From: Paenibacillus sp. GSMTC-2017 | Lineage (GTDB): Bacteria; Bacillota; Bacilli; Paenibacillales; Paenibacillaceae | Assembly (NCBI RefSeq): GCF_016019935.1 | Contig: NZ_JAECMT010000009.1 | Location: 21,992-85,991 of the forward strand | Length of the DNA: 64,000 nt | Direction of reading: 5' to 3' | Shown: one piece after another, positions 18,601 through 27,135 of the stretch | Position numbering within the stretch: position 1 is the first letter of the stretch | Layout: each line of letters begins with the position of its first letter | The notes under the pieces: generated by a model | Seen by the model: only the letters and a program-made list of their open reading frames with translations | Databases searched by the model: none | Told to the model about the DNA's origin: nothing | Program-made: the position numbers and the translations under genes

Positions 18601-19317
18601 ACGAAGCTCCGGTGGAATTACCGGAAGTACATCAAGAATCATCCACTCAGGTGCATTACCTGAGTTACGGAATGCTTCAATGACTTCAAGACGCTTGATT
18701 GCACGATTACGGCGTTGTCCTTGCGCTGTACGCAATTCTTCCTTAAGCTGCACAAGCTCTTTTTCAACGTCAATGTCCTGAAGCAATTTTTTAACTGCTT
18801 CAGCACCCATGCCAGCATGGAATCCGTAGCCGTATTTTTCACGGTAGCTGCGGTATTCTTTTTCGGACAAGAGCTGTTTTTTCTCAAGTGGAGTTTCACC
18901 TGGATCCGTTACAACATAGGATGCAAAATAAATGATCTCCTCAAGTGAACGAGGGGACATATCAAGTGCTAGACCCATACGGCTTGGAATACCTTTGAAA
19001 TACCAAATATGTGATACTGGTGCTGCGAGTTCAATATGGCCCATACGTTCGCGACGAACCTTAGCGCGAGTAACTTCCACGCCGCAACGATCACAGACTA
19101 CGCCTTTATAACGTACACGCTTATATTTACCGCAATGACATTCCCAATCTTTAGTAGGTCCAAAAATCTTCTCGCAGAAGAGACCTTCCTTCTCGGGCTT
19201 AAGCGTTCTGTAGTTAATGGTTTCCGGCTTCTTGACTTCTCCGCGGGACCACGAGCGAATTTTATCCGGCGAAGCCAGACCAATTTTCATATACTCGAAG
19301 TTGTTCACGTCCAACAA
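15691..19317 (-). CDS. rpoC: DNA-directed RNA polymerase subunit beta'
   Basis: The start is TTG at 19317 (reading M-LDVNNFEYM), eight bases after AAGGAGG, giving 1208 residues. The zinc ribbon CHCGKYKRVRYKGVVCDRCG lies near residue 58 and the catalytic NADFDGD motif with three aspartates near residue 448. The trigger loop and the second zinc site (CRARHGVCKICYG) are intact. It follows rpoB by 100 bases and ends at a strong terminator. TTG initiation matches other Bacillales. Confidence 0.97.
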   Translation of the reverse strand: MLDVNNFEYMKIGLASPDKIRSWSRGEVKKPETINYRTLKPEKEGLFCEKIFGPTKDWECHCGKYKRVRYKGVVCDRCGVEVTRAKVRRERMGHIELAAPVSHIWYFKGIPSRMGLALDMSPRSLEEIIYFASYVVTDPGETPLEKKQLLSEKEYRSYREKYGYGFHAGMGAEAVKKLLQDIDVEKELVQLKEELRTAQGQRRNRAIKRLEVIEAFRNSGNAPEWMILDVLPVIPPELRPMVQLDGGRFATSDLNDLYRRVINRNNRLKRLLDLGAPDIIVQNEKRMLQEAVDALIDNGRRGRPVTGPGNRPLKSLSHMLKGKQGRFRQNLLGKRVDYSGRSVIVVGPNLKMFQCGLPKEMALELFKPFVMKELVNKGLAHNIKSAKRKVERVSPEVWDVLEEVIKEHPVLLNRAPTLHRLGIQAFEPILVEGRAIKLHPLVCTAYNADFDGDQMAVHVPLSAEAQAEARLLMLASGNILNPKDGKPVVTPSQDMVLGSFYLTMDNTNAKGTGSAFASINEAISAYQRGIVSLHARIFIPVRVLKKVVFTEQQQASMLVTTVGKIIFNEIFPEDFPYINEATKSNLLHGTPDKYFVYEKGADLKKFIDDTAIPGAVGKDYLALIIAECFRQYHTTLTAVILDRIKQLGFTYSTKAGITIGVSDVIIPPEKVEIMKASDEKVAIVMNQYRRGLITNEERYDRIISIWSKCKDEITEILMKSMDRYNNIMLMVDSKARGNKSQITQLGGMRGLMANPSGRIIELPIKSNFREGLTVLEYFISTHGARKGLADTALRTADSGYLTRRLVDVAQDVIVREDDCGTDKGFSVSKIQDGKEVIEDLYDRIEGRYAFETIRHPQTGEVIVNRSELIDSNRADAIIDAGVERLQIRSVLSCRARHGVCKICYGRNLATGKHVEIGEAVGIIAAQSIGEPGTQLTMRTFHTGGVAGDDITQGLPRIQELFEARNPKGQAIISELDGVIKEIREAKDRREIEVQGEAESKVYAVTYGSRIRVALGQHIEAGDELTDGSIDPKDMLRIKGIRGVQNYILQEVQRVYRNQGVEINDKHVEVMIKQMLRKIRIVDAGGTTLLPGAFVDIHEYEAANREAIFADKEPAVAKPVLLGITKASLETDSFLSAASFQETTRVLTDAAIKGKVDQLLGLKENVIIGKLIPAGTGMQRYRNIRLKGLDDEILDGEVTEQVTEAVVVE

Positions 19318-19417
19318 GGAGCAACCCTCCTTCGTCATGTATGACTGTCTTTTCAGAAGCTGAACTTCAATCACAGGTCCATAGTAGTCGAACCGGATTG
19401 AAGCTCAGTTTCCCTTT

Positions 19418-22400
19418 TTATTCAGCGCTTGCTTCAGCGCCCTCTATATTGAGGTTTAGCTTATCACCAGTAGCCTCATCGTCATCATCCGATTCTTTCA
19501 TTTCGATCTCTTGCTCATCCTCGGCTAGGATTTTGACATCCATACCTAAGCTCTGAAGCTCTTTGATCAATACTTTAAACGATTCAGGAACGCCTGGTTC
19601 AGGAACGTTTTCACCTTTGACGATCGATTCGTACGTTTTCACACGACCGACAACATCATCGGATTTGACTGTAAGAATTTCTTGAAGCGTGTAGGCTGCG
19701 CCGTATGCCTCAAGTGCCCAAACCTCCATCTCACCGAAACGCTGTCCACCGAACTGAGCTTTACCGCCCAGTGGCTGTTGTGTAACGAGTGAGTAAGGAC
19801 CAGTTGAACGGGCATGAATCTTGTCGTCAACCATGTGGGCAAGTTTGATCATATACATGACGCCGACAGTAACTTCACGTTCGAAGTTCTCACCAGTACG
19901 TCCATCATATAGAATCGTTTTACCGTTACGTTGCATACCTGCTTCTTCCATTGTATCGAATACGTCGTTCTCACGAGCGCCGTCGAATACTGGAGTTGCT
20001 GCATGCAAACCAAGATGTTTACAAGCCATACCAAGATGAACTTCAAGTGCCTGACCGATGTTCATACGTGATGGTACGCCTAGCGGGTTAAGAACAACCT
20101 CTACAGGTGTTCCGTCCGGTAGGAATGGCATATCTTCTTCTGGCATGATACGGGCAATAACACCCTTGTTACCATGTCGTCCGGCCATCTTGTCACCTTC
20201 GGAAATTTTACGTTTTTGAGCAATATAAGCACGAACTAGCTGATTAACGCCTGGTGGCAATTCATCGCCGTTCTCGCGAGTAAATACTTTAACGTCAACA
20301 ACGATACCGTCAGTACCATGCGGTACACGTAGCGATGTATCACGAACTTCGCGTGCTTTTTCTCCGAAGATCGCATGTAGCAATCTTTCTTCTGCTGTAA
20401 GTTCTGTTACACCTTTAGGTGTTACTTTACCTACTAGAATGTCGCCTGCACTAATTTCAGCACCGACGCGGATAATGCCTCGCTCGTCGAGATTGCGTAG
20501 AGCCTCTTCGCCAACATTCGGGATATCTCGAGTAATTTCTTCAGGGCCGAGTTTAGTATCACGAGCCTCTGATTCATATTCCTCGATGTGAATGGATGTG
20601 TAAACATCCTCTTTCACTAGTTTCTCACTAAGCAAGATAGCATCCTCGTAGTTGTAACCTTCCCAAGTCATGAAGGCAACGACTACGTTGCGGCCTAGCG
20701 CCAATTCGCCCTTTTCAGTGGAAGGACCGTCTGCCATGATGTCACCTTTTTTGATAACATCGCCCTTGCGTACTAGTGGACGTTGGTTAATACATGTACC
20801 TTGGTTAGAACGCATAAACTTATGCAATTTATGTTTAACCAAGTCACCGCTTACTTGTTTACCGTCGACTGTCTCGATACGACGTAGCCAAATTTCATTA
20901 GCTGATGCGCGTTCAATCACACCGTCATATTTTGAAACGATACAAACGCCGGAATCCTTCGCAGCTTTATGCTCCATTCCAGTACCTACTAGAGGTGATC
21001 TTGGAATTAGAAGAGGTACCGCTTGACGTTGCATGTTTGATCCCATTAGTGCACGGTTGGAGTCATCGTTCTCTAGGAACGGAATGAGCGCCGTTGCAAC
21101 CGATACAACTTGTTTAGGGGAAACGTCCATGTAGTCAACGCGATCGCTCGGCATTGTTAGGATGTTGTCTGCTTGCTTATTGTAACGAACAATTGTGCTC
21201 GTTTCTTTAAATTTGCTATCTTCAGTCAATCTCGCATTCGCTTGCGCGATTACGTAATTGTCCTCTTCATCAGCTGTCAAATAAGCTATTTGATCAGTAA
21301 CAATTCCTGTTTTCGGATCTACCCAACGATAAGGAGCCTCAATGAAGCCATATTCGTTAATACGGGCAAATGTAGATAAGGAGTTGATCAAACCGATGTT
21401 CGGACCCTCTGGCGTCTCGATTGGACACATACGACCGTAGTGAGAGTGATGGACGTCACGAACTTCAAAGCCCGCGCGCTCACGCGTCAAACCGCCGGGT
21501 CCTAGTGCTGATAGACGACGCTTATGCGTTAGTTCCGCAAGCGGGTTCGTCTGATCCATGAACTGGGACAACTGTGAGGAACCAAAGAACTCTTTAATTG
21601 ATGCAATAACTGGTCGAATGTTGATTAGTGCCTGAGGCGTAATCGCATTCGCATCCTGAATGGACATTCTCTCACGAACAACACGTTCCATACGGGATAG
21701 ACCGATACGGAATTGATTTTGAAGCAATTCGCCAACCGAACGCAAACGACGGTTACCAAGATGGTCAATATCATCTGTGCTGCCCACGCCATGAAGCAAA
21801 TTAATGAAATAGTTAATGGAGGAGATAATATCCGCAGGTGTAACATGCTTGACGGATTTATCAATAATACCATTAGCAATTACTTTAATAACTTTGCTAT
21901 CGTCATGAGGCGAGAATACGCTAATTGTTTGTAGTGGAATACTATCAGCATCCAATACGCCATTAGCAACATGATACGTCTTGAAGCCAACATCTTTCTC
22001 GAGGTTTTCGAGAATTTCGTCAAGAAGACGACGGTCAATCATCTGGCCTGACTCAGCAATGATCTCGCCAGTTGACGGATCTACCAAGTTTTCAGCAAGA
22101 CGCTGATTGAACAAACGGTTCTTGATATGCAGCTTCTTGTTTATTTTGTAACGGCCGACATTGGCCAGGTCATATCGTTTTGGATCGAAGAAGCGAGCAA
22201 CTAACAAGCTCTTCGCGTTGTCCAAAGTAGGCGGCTCACCCGGGCGAAGACGCTCATAAATTTCAATCAGCGCTTTCTCCGTAGAATCCGTGCTATCCTT
22301 GTCCAGCGTATTGCTAATGTACTCGTCATGGCCGAGCAAATCTAATATCTCAGCGTCTGTGCCAAATCCAAGCGCACGCAAAAGCACCGTTACCGGTATT

Positions 22401-22963
22401 TTCCGGGTCCGGTCAATACGAACGTAGATAATATCCTTGGCGTCAGTCTCAAGCTCTAGCCAAGCGCCGCGGTTTGGAATAACTGTCGCGGTGTAATTTT
22501 TCTTCCCGTTCTTATCAACCTTCGTGCTGAAGTACACACTAGGGGAGCGCACCAATTGGCTGACGATAACACGTTCAGCTCCGTTAATAATAAACGTGCC
22601 CGTTTCCGTCATAAGCGGGAAATCACCCATGAACACTTCTTGTTCCTTAACCTCGCCCGTTTCCTTATTGAACAGACGTACTTTGACGCGTAGTGGAGCT
22701 GCATACGTCACGTCGCGTTCTTTTGATTCATCCACCGAATATTTCGGTTCGCCTAAGTTATAATCGATAAACTCTAGCGATAGATTGCCCGTAAAGTCCG
22801 AAATCGGAGAAATGTCCTGGAATAACTCGATCAAGTCATTGTCCAAAAACTTCTCATACGATTTTTGTTGGATTTCAATCAGGTTCGGGACTTCCAGCAC
22901 CTCGTTGATCCGAGCGTAGCTTCTGCGCGTCCGCCGACCATACTGAACAAGTTGTCCTGCCAA
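19418..22963 (-). CDS. rpoB: DNA-directed RNA polymerase subunit beta
   Basis: Beta subunit of 1181 residues. TTG at 22963 (M-AGQLVQYG) is the start, preceded by GGGGTGAGG, in line with the TTG starts of other Bacillales rpoB genes. The rifampicin pocket SQLSQFMDQTNPLAELTHKR shows the sensitive-type residues. The acidic C terminus (SDDDDEATGD) resembles that of Paenibacillus. It has its own promoter far upstream (23268-23296) and a long leader containing a terminator-like hairpin. Confidence 0.97.
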   Translation of the reverse strand: MAGQLVQYGRRTRRSYARINEVLEVPNLIEIQQKSYEKFLDNDLIELFQDISPISDFTGNLSLEFIDYNLGEPKYSVDESKERDVTYAAPLRVKVRLFNKETGEVKEQEVFMGDFPLMTETGTFIINGAERVIVSQLVRSPSVYFSTKVDKNGKKNYTATVIPNRGAWLELETDAKDIIYVRIDRTRKIPVTVLLRALGFGTDAEILDLLGHDEYISNTLDKDSTDSTEKALIEIYERLRPGEPPTLDNAKSLLVARFFDPKRYDLANVGRYKINKKLHIKNRLFNQRLAENLVDPSTGEIIAESGQMIDRRLLDEILENLEKDVGFKTYHVANGVLDADSIPLQTISVFSPHDDSKVIKVIANGIIDKSVKHVTPADIISSINYFINLLHGVGSTDDIDHLGNRRLRSVGELLQNQFRIGLSRMERVVRERMSIQDANAITPQALINIRPVIASIKEFFGSSQLSQFMDQTNPLAELTHKRRLSALGPGGLTRERAGFEVRDVHHSHYGRMCPIETPEGPNIGLINSLSTFARINEYGFIEAPYRWVDPKTGIVTDQIAYLTADEEDNYVIAQANARLTEDSKFKETSTIVRYNKQADNILTMPSDRVDYMDVSPKQVVSVATALIPFLENDDSNRALMGSNMQRQAVPLLIPRSPLVGTGMEHKAAKDSGVCIVSKYDGVIERASANEIWLRRIETVDGKQVSGDLVKHKLHKFMRSNQGTCINQRPLVRKGDVIKKGDIMADGPSTEKGELALGRNVVVAFMTWEGYNYEDAILLSEKLVKEDVYTSIHIEEYESEARDTKLGPEEITRDIPNVGEEALRNLDERGIIRVGAEISAGDILVGKVTPKGVTELTAEERLLHAIFGEKAREVRDTSLRVPHGTDGIVVDVKVFTRENGDELPPGVNQLVRAYIAQKRKISEGDKMAGRHGNKGVIARIMPEEDMPFLPDGTPVEVVLNPLGVPSRMNIGQALEVHLGMACKHLGLHAATPVFDGARENDVFDTMEEAGMQRNGKTILYDGRTGENFEREVTVGVMYMIKLAHMVDDKIHARSTGPYSLVTQQPLGGKAQFGGQRFGEMEVWALEAYGAAYTLQEILTVKSDDVVGRVKTYESIVKGENVPEPGVPESFKVLIKELQSLGMDVKILAEDEQEIEMKESDDDDEATGDKLNLNIEGAEASAE

Positions 22964-23049
22964 CTTAACCTCACCCCTCGTGTCTGTCTCACAGCATCGA
23001 TACTCACTGCGTTACCATTGGGCGGCACCAGCCGCCTGTATAGATAAAT

Positions 23050-23086
23050 AAAGAAAAGCCCTTATCGAATAGTTCGAAAAAAGAGC
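23050..23086 (-). terminator. Terminator-like hairpin in the rpoB leader (possible attenuator)
   Basis: Minus-strand RNA can form GCTCTT...AAGGGC closed over TCGAA-CTA-TTCGA, followed by TTTTCTTTATTT. It lies about 90 bases before the rpoB start but downstream of the rpoB promoter. A second stem (ACCATtCGCA / TGCGATGGT at 23103-23128) lies just upstream. It could be an attenuator or a leaky terminator for the methyltransferase transcript. Confidence 0.55.
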
Positions 23087-23267
23087 ATGTTTCCGGCAGC
23101 TTACCATTCGCAGCGCGGGTGCGATGGTCTCATATCAAGTAATTTTGCCCAAAATGTAACCATTATACGTCAAATGCTCCAAATATATGCTTACCGCGCT
23201 CGAAATTTGCACTTGACATTTTAGTTGACTAAAGAGAATTCGAGCAATTTTATGCTGACATTTTATA

Positions 23268-23296
23268 ATATTACCATATCAAAAAAGTCAAGTCAA
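23268..23296 (-). promoter_or_regulatory. Candidate sigma-A promoter for rpoBC
   Basis: TTGACT (23291-23296), a 17-base spacer and TAATAT (23268-23273) on the minus strand, placing the start about 300 bases before rpoB. An overlapping second TTGACT offers an alternative register. Confidence 0.6.
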
Positions 23297-23347
23297 ATCA
23301 TTTTCTTGCATTTTGCAAAAAAATATTGACTTTTTTATTAGCTACCA

Positions 23348-23947
23348 TTAAAATTTGATGGCTTTTAGAATTCTATAGCCTTTATCTTTCGTAACTTCCT
23401 CTACTTCTCCAAACAATTGCGTAAGTTTCTCCATTGCTGATGGAGCACCTTGCTTCTTCTGAATAACGACCCACATCGTGCCGCCAGACTCTAATAATGC
23501 ATAACCTTCCTCAAAAACGCGATGAACAGTTGCCTTACCAGCGCGAATAGGAGGGTTCGTCAAAATGACGTTAAACGTTTTATTATTTACTGCCTCATAC
23601 AGATCACTTTGTAATGCAGTAATATTAGTAATCCCATTCTGTTTTGCATTTTCTTTCGAAAGTTCTACTGCTCTTTCATTAATATCAATCATCGTAACAT
23701 GTCCGCCCTTGGCTATCATAGCAGCCGTTAGGCCGATCGGCCCATAGCCACAGCCAACATCCAGGATGCGGTCGTCTTCTTTTAACTCCATAGCGTCAAT
23801 AAGTACACGACTTCCGTAGTCGATTCCTGTTTTCGAAAAAACACCTGCATCCGTGACAAACTTCATCGAATATCCACGAAGTTCCGCGGAATGAACTTGT
23901 CGATTATGCTTAACTTCTGGCGTTTTGGAGTAATAATGATTAGACAT
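23348..23947 (-). CDS. Class I SAM-dependent methyltransferase, RsmC-like (YbxB)
   Basis: The 199-residue protein starts MSNHYYSKTPEVKHN at the ATG 23947 behind AAGGAGGCGG. It has a SAM-binding motif VGCGYGPIGL (about residue 63) and the NPPI motif (about residue 131) that N-methyltransferases acting on guanine use, as in RsmC/RlmG. The gene lies between rplL and rpoB exactly as ybxB does in Bacillus, so an rRNA target (16S G1207 type) is plausible but not proven. Confidence 0.85.
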   Translation of the reverse strand: MSNHYYSKTPEVKHNRQVHSAELRGYSMKFVTDAGVFSKTGIDYGSRVLIDAMELKEDDRILDVGCGYGPIGLTAAMIAKGGHVTMIDINERAVELSKENAKQNGITNITALQSDLYEAVNNKTFNVILTNPPIRAGKATVHRVFEEGYALLESGGTMWVVIQKKQGAPSAMEKLTQLFGEVEEVTKDKGYRILKAIKF

Positions 23948-23988
23948 GGATACCGCCTCCTTCACTTTTTTACCCGATAACATACAAC

Positions 23989-24021
23989 GAACCCCTTGAA
24001 ACATGACGTTTCAAGGGGTTC
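23989..24021 (-). other. Perfect 14-bp hairpin between rplL and the methyltransferase gene
   Basis: GAACCCCTTGAAAC pairs perfectly with GTTTCAAGGGGTTC around a 5-base loop. No T-tract follows on the minus strand. The position after rplL suggests RNA processing or partial termination that would lower expression of the downstream methyltransferase and rpoBC relative to L7/L12. Confidence 0.7.
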
Positions 24022-24074
24022 TTCAACCTAAACCTACTAGTTAGCAGGCTTGGCTGCTGTATGATGAAGAAAAA

Positions 24075-24434
24075 TTACTTAACTTCAACGGAAGCGCCAG
24101 CTTCTTCAAGCTTAGCTTTAACGCCGTTAGCTTCTTCTTCGCTAACTTTTTCTTTGATTGCTTTAGGAGCGCTATCAACAAGATCTTTAGCTTCTTTCAA
24201 GCCAAGACCAGTGATTTCGCGAACTACTTTAATTACGTTGATTTTGGAAGCGCCAGCGCTGTTCAAAATAACGTCGAATTCAGTTTGTGCTGCAACTTCT
24301 GCAGCGCCGCCAGCTGCTGCTGCAACAGGAGCTGCTGCAGTAACGCCGAATTCTTCTTCAATTGCTTTTACAAGATCGTTCAATTCAAGAACGGTCATAA
24401 CTTTAATGGCTTCTAAGATTTGCTCTTTAGACAT
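24075..24434 (-). CDS. rplL: 50S ribosomal protein L7/L12
   Basis: L7/L12 (119 residues) forms the stalk that recruits translation factors. An N-terminal dimerisation region, an alanine-rich hinge (AAAPVAAAAGG, about residue 33) and a C-terminal domain ending in ASVEVK are all present. It follows rplJ by 88 bases. Confidence 0.97.
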   Translation of the reverse strand: MSKEQILEAIKVMTVLELNDLVKAIEEEFGVTAAAPVAAAAGGAAEVAAQTEFDVILNSAGASKINVIKVVREITGLGLKEAKDLVDSAPKAIKEKVSEEEANGVKAKLEEAGASVEVK

Positions 24435-24522
24435 GGTTATACCTCCGAAAGTGGTTTATTTTTTTTGTGTTGCTAATTAAGATGCCGATATTAAATCGAC
24501 TCTGTATAAAAAACTGATCGTA

Positions 24523-25026
24523 TTAAACGCCAGCTTCTTGCTTTTCTCCAACTGCTTTAACCGCAAGCGCGAAGTTGCGAACTGGAGCTTGAAGCACGCT
24601 GAGGAGCATGGAAAGCAAACCATCGCGGGACGGAAGTTCCGCAAGTGCTTTGATTTCTTCCGAACTAACAACTTTACCTTCTACAACGCCGCCCTTAAGT
24701 TTAAGTGCTTCATTCTTTTTAGCAAAATCGTTAAGGATTTTAGCTGGAGCAACAGTGTCTTCGCCACTGAATGCAACTGCTGTAGGTCCTGTCAGAATAT
24801 CGTTAAGTGCCGTCAATTCTGTTCCTTCAGTAGCACGACGAACGAGCGAGTTTTTCAAAACTTGGAAATCAACGCCAGCCTCGCGGAGCTGCTTCCGTAG
24901 TTCAGTTACTTGCGCAACGTTCAATCCGCGGTAGTCAGCAATAACCGTGCTGGAGCTAGTAGTAAGCTTCGAAGCGATTACCGCAACTGCCTCTTGTTTC
25001 TCTTGGATGATCTTTGCGTTAGCCAA
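24523..25026 (-). CDS. rplJ: 50S ribosomal protein L10
   Basis: L10 (167 residues) is the base of the stalk on which L7/L12 dimers sit. The start is TTG at 25026 (M-ANAKIIQEKQ), eight bases after GGGAGG; an in-frame GTG at 25035 overlaps the binding site. It is preceded by a typical L10 leader, through which the L10-L7/L12 complex represses the operon in Bacillus and other bacteria. Confidence 0.95.
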   Translation of the reverse strand: MANAKIIQEKQEAVAVIASKLTTSSSTVIADYRGLNVAQVTELRKQLREAGVDFQVLKNSLVRRATEGTELTALNDILTGPTAVAFSGEDTVAPAKILNDFAKKNEALKLKGGVVEGKVVSSEEIKALAELPSRDGLLSMLLSVLQAPVRNFALAVKAVGEKQEAGV

Positions 25027-25190
25027 TTTGTACACCTCCCGTAATATTATACATCCCGTGAATACGACGGATAGTCCTCTCCTCGATGCATGAGAAAGGC
25101 CTCCGCAGAGACTGCGAAGGCCATGATGTCGTTATCAACTGCAGCAAGTAACCAAGCTACATTCATAAACGTTTTATCATAACACCTCGG
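25027..25190 (-). promoter_or_regulatory. L10 leader RNA of the rplJL unit
   Basis: The 240-base rplA-rplJ gap contains a strong 11-bp hairpin GGCCTTCGCAG-TCT-CTGCGGAGGCC (25098-25122), followed by TTTCTC, and other conserved-looking bulged segments. The position and the stable hairpin fit the ribosomal protein L10 leader family. Exact boundaries are approximate. Confidence 0.7.
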
Positions 25191-25266
25191 TAGGAAATTA
25201 AGCCCTCATGGGCACCTACTGTCTACGGTATGCGTGTTCGAATTTGAGTAGTTGTTTCTTCTCAAC

Positions 25267-25959
25267 TTAACGGAATTGTGAAGTTGATACGCGAGCACCA
25301 GGGCCCATTGTTGAAGAAACAGCAATGTTTTTCAGGTAGACACCTTTAGCAGCAGCTGGTTTAGCGCGTACTAGAGCATCGATTAGAGCTTTCAAGTTTT
25401 CGTTCAGCTTTTCAGCGTCGAACGATACTTTACCGATTGGAGCATGGATTTGACCAGCTTTGTCCAGACGGTACTCAATTTTACCTGCTTTGATTTCTTG
25501 AACGGCTTTAGCAACGTCAAACGTTACTGTACCAGCTTTAGGGTTAGGCATTAGACCTTTACCACCAAGGATACGGCCGAGCTTACCAACTTCAGCCATC
25601 ATATCCGGCGTTGCTACGCAAACGTCGAAATCGAACCAACCTTGTTGGATTTTGTTGATCATGTCTGCGTCGCCAACGAAGTCAGCGCCTGCAGCTTCCG
25701 CTTCTTTCACTTTTTCGCCTTTTGCGAAAACGAGAACGCGTTTAGTTTTACCAGTACCGTGCGGAAGTACTACTACTCCACGTACAGCTTGGTCTTGTTT
25801 ACGCGGGTCTACACCCAAACGTACTGCTACTTCAACGGATTCGTCGAACTTAGCTGTTGCAGCCTTTTTCACAAGATCAATTGCTTCTGAAGGCTCATAA
25901 GTTGCTTCGCTATTAATTAGCTTAGCTGCTTCTACATATTTTTTACCATGTTTAGCCAT
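25267..25959 (-). CDS. rplA: 50S ribosomal protein L1
   Basis: L1 (230 residues) forms the mobile stalk at the E site and can act as a translational repressor by binding its own mRNA. The conserved SSTMGPGARV end, the FDESVEVAVRLGVDPRKQDQ segment (about residue 33) and GKGLMPNPKAGTV (about residue 135) are intact. It is separated from rplK by a structured 129-base spacer. Confidence 0.97.
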   Translation of the reverse strand: MAKHGKKYVEAAKLINSEATYEPSEAIDLVKKAATAKFDESVEVAVRLGVDPRKQDQAVRGVVVLPHGTGKTKRVLVFAKGEKVKEAEAAGADFVGDADMINKIQQGWFDFDVCVATPDMMAEVGKLGRILGGKGLMPNPKAGTVTFDVAKAVQEIKAGKIEYRLDKAGQIHAPIGKVSFDAEKLNENLKALIDALVRAKPAAAKGVYLKNIAVSSTMGPGARVSTSQFR

Positions 25960-26001
25960 TGTAATTTCCTCCTTATGTGGTTATAACGGAACATCCTCCT
26001 A

Positions 26002-26072
26002 GGGATGATCCTCCCACCTGCGAAGTCATAGACTTCGCAAAGCGAGATGTCATAAGACATCTACTTCATCCC
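26002..26072 (-). promoter_or_regulatory. Multibranched RNA structure between rplK and rplA
   Basis: Two adjacent hairpins, an 8-bp stem (GCGAAGTC / GACTTCGC, 26020-26038) and a 7-bp stem (AGATGTC / GACATCT, 26045-26062), are closed by an outer 7-bp stem (GGGATGA 26002-26008 with TCATCCC 26066-26072). This three-way junction lies in the message between rplK and rplA. A role as L1 target is inferred from known L1 autoregulation. Confidence 0.6.
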
Positions 26073-26088
26073 GAAGGACGAAGCCGTA

Positions 26089-26514
26089 TTAGTCGACGAT
26101 AGTAACGCCCATACTACGAGCAGTACCTTCGATCATACGCATTGCTGCTTCAACAGAAGCTGCGTTAAGATCTTGCATTTTGGACTCAGCAATTTCACGT
26201 ACTTTCGCACGATCAACTTTTGCGACCTTTTTCTTATTCGGCTCGCCTGAACCTTTTTCGATACCTGCTGCTACGCGAAGCAATACTGCTGCCGGTGGCG
26301 TTTTAGTTTCGAATGTAAAGGAACGGTCCTCGAATACAGTGATCACGACTGGAATAATCAAACCTGCTTGATCTGCTGTACGAGCGTTAAACTCCTTACA
26401 GAATGCCATAATGTTAACGCCTGCTTGACCTAGTGCTGGACCGATTGGTGGCGCTGGGTTAGCTTTACCTGCAGGAACTTGCAGTTTGACCATCTTGATG
26501 ACCTTTTTTGCCAT
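26089..26514 (-). CDS. rplK: 50S ribosomal protein L11
   Basis: L11 (141 residues) binds the GTPase-associated centre of 23S rRNA and is needed for the RelA-type stringent response. The proline-rich N-terminal PAGKANPAPPIGPALGQ lies at about residues 14-30. The rRNA-binding C-terminal domain is complete. It follows nusG. Confidence 0.97.
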   Translation of the reverse strand: MAKKVIKMVKLQVPAGKANPAPPIGPALGQAGVNIMAFCKEFNARTADQAGLIIPVVITVFEDRSFTFETKTPPAAVLLRVAAGIEKGSGEPNKKKVAKVDRAKVREIAESKMQDLNAASVEAAMRMIEGTARSMGVTIVD

Positions 26515-26577
26515 GACTCACACCTCCTTGCCCTGTTATACAAGCGCTAAGTGAGCGCCTGTTTCGGAAACCAGATA

Positions 26578-27111
26578 TTATATCTTTTCCACTTGAGTAT
26601 AGTCTAGCTCAAGAGGGGTTTCCCTGCCAAACATGTTAACGTGAACCTTAAGCTTCGCTTTGTCCAGCAAAATTTCTTCTACTGATCCGACAAAGTCCGC
26701 AAAAGGACCAACTTTCACGCGTACCATCTCTTTCAGCTCGAACTCGATCTTCGGTTTCGGCTCTTCCATACCCATGTGTTTCAAAATTTGATCCACTTCA
26801 TCGGGTAATAGAGGAGTCGGCTTTGAACCGGAGCCGGTCGATCCAACAAACCCAGTTACACCAGGCGTATTACGAACAACGTACCAAGAATCGTCAGTTT
26901 GAACCATTTCCACAAGAACATATCCAGGGTAGACCTTACGTTGAACGGTCTTTTTCTTACCGTCCTTCTCTACCACTTCATCTTCCATAGGAACTAGAAC
27001 GCGGAAGATTTTGTCTTCCATGCCCATAGATTCAACACGGCGCTCCAAATTGGCTTTTACCTTGTTCTCATAGCCAGAGTAAGTGTGCACGACATACCAT
27101 CTTTTTTCCAT
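26578..27111 (-). CDS. nusG: Transcription termination/antitermination protein NusG
   Basis: NusG (177 residues from the ATG at 27111) has the NGN domain (KRWYVVHTYSGYENKV at the N terminus) and a C-terminal KOW domain (VRVKVGPFADFVGSVEEI). A GTG one codon upstream is in frame, but the ATG has the better spacing from GGTGGA. It lies between secE and rplK. Confidence 0.95.
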   Translation of the reverse strand: MEKRWYVVHTYSGYENKVKANLERRVESMGMEDKIFRVLVPMEDEVVEKDGKKKTVQRKVYPGYVLVEMVQTDDSWYVVRNTPGVTGFVGSTGSGSKPTPLLPDEVDQILKHMGMEEPKPKIEFELKEMVRVKVGPFADFVGSVEEILLDKAKLKVHVNMFGRETPLELDYTQVEKI

Positions 27112-27135
27112 CACAAATCCACCTTTGGTCCCTTC

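Noticed and set aside
18482..18781. A 99-codon frame antisense to rpoC, and similar long antisense frames in rpoB, clpC, tuf and fusA
   Set aside because: They are shadows of strongly biased coding sequence without ribosome binding sites.
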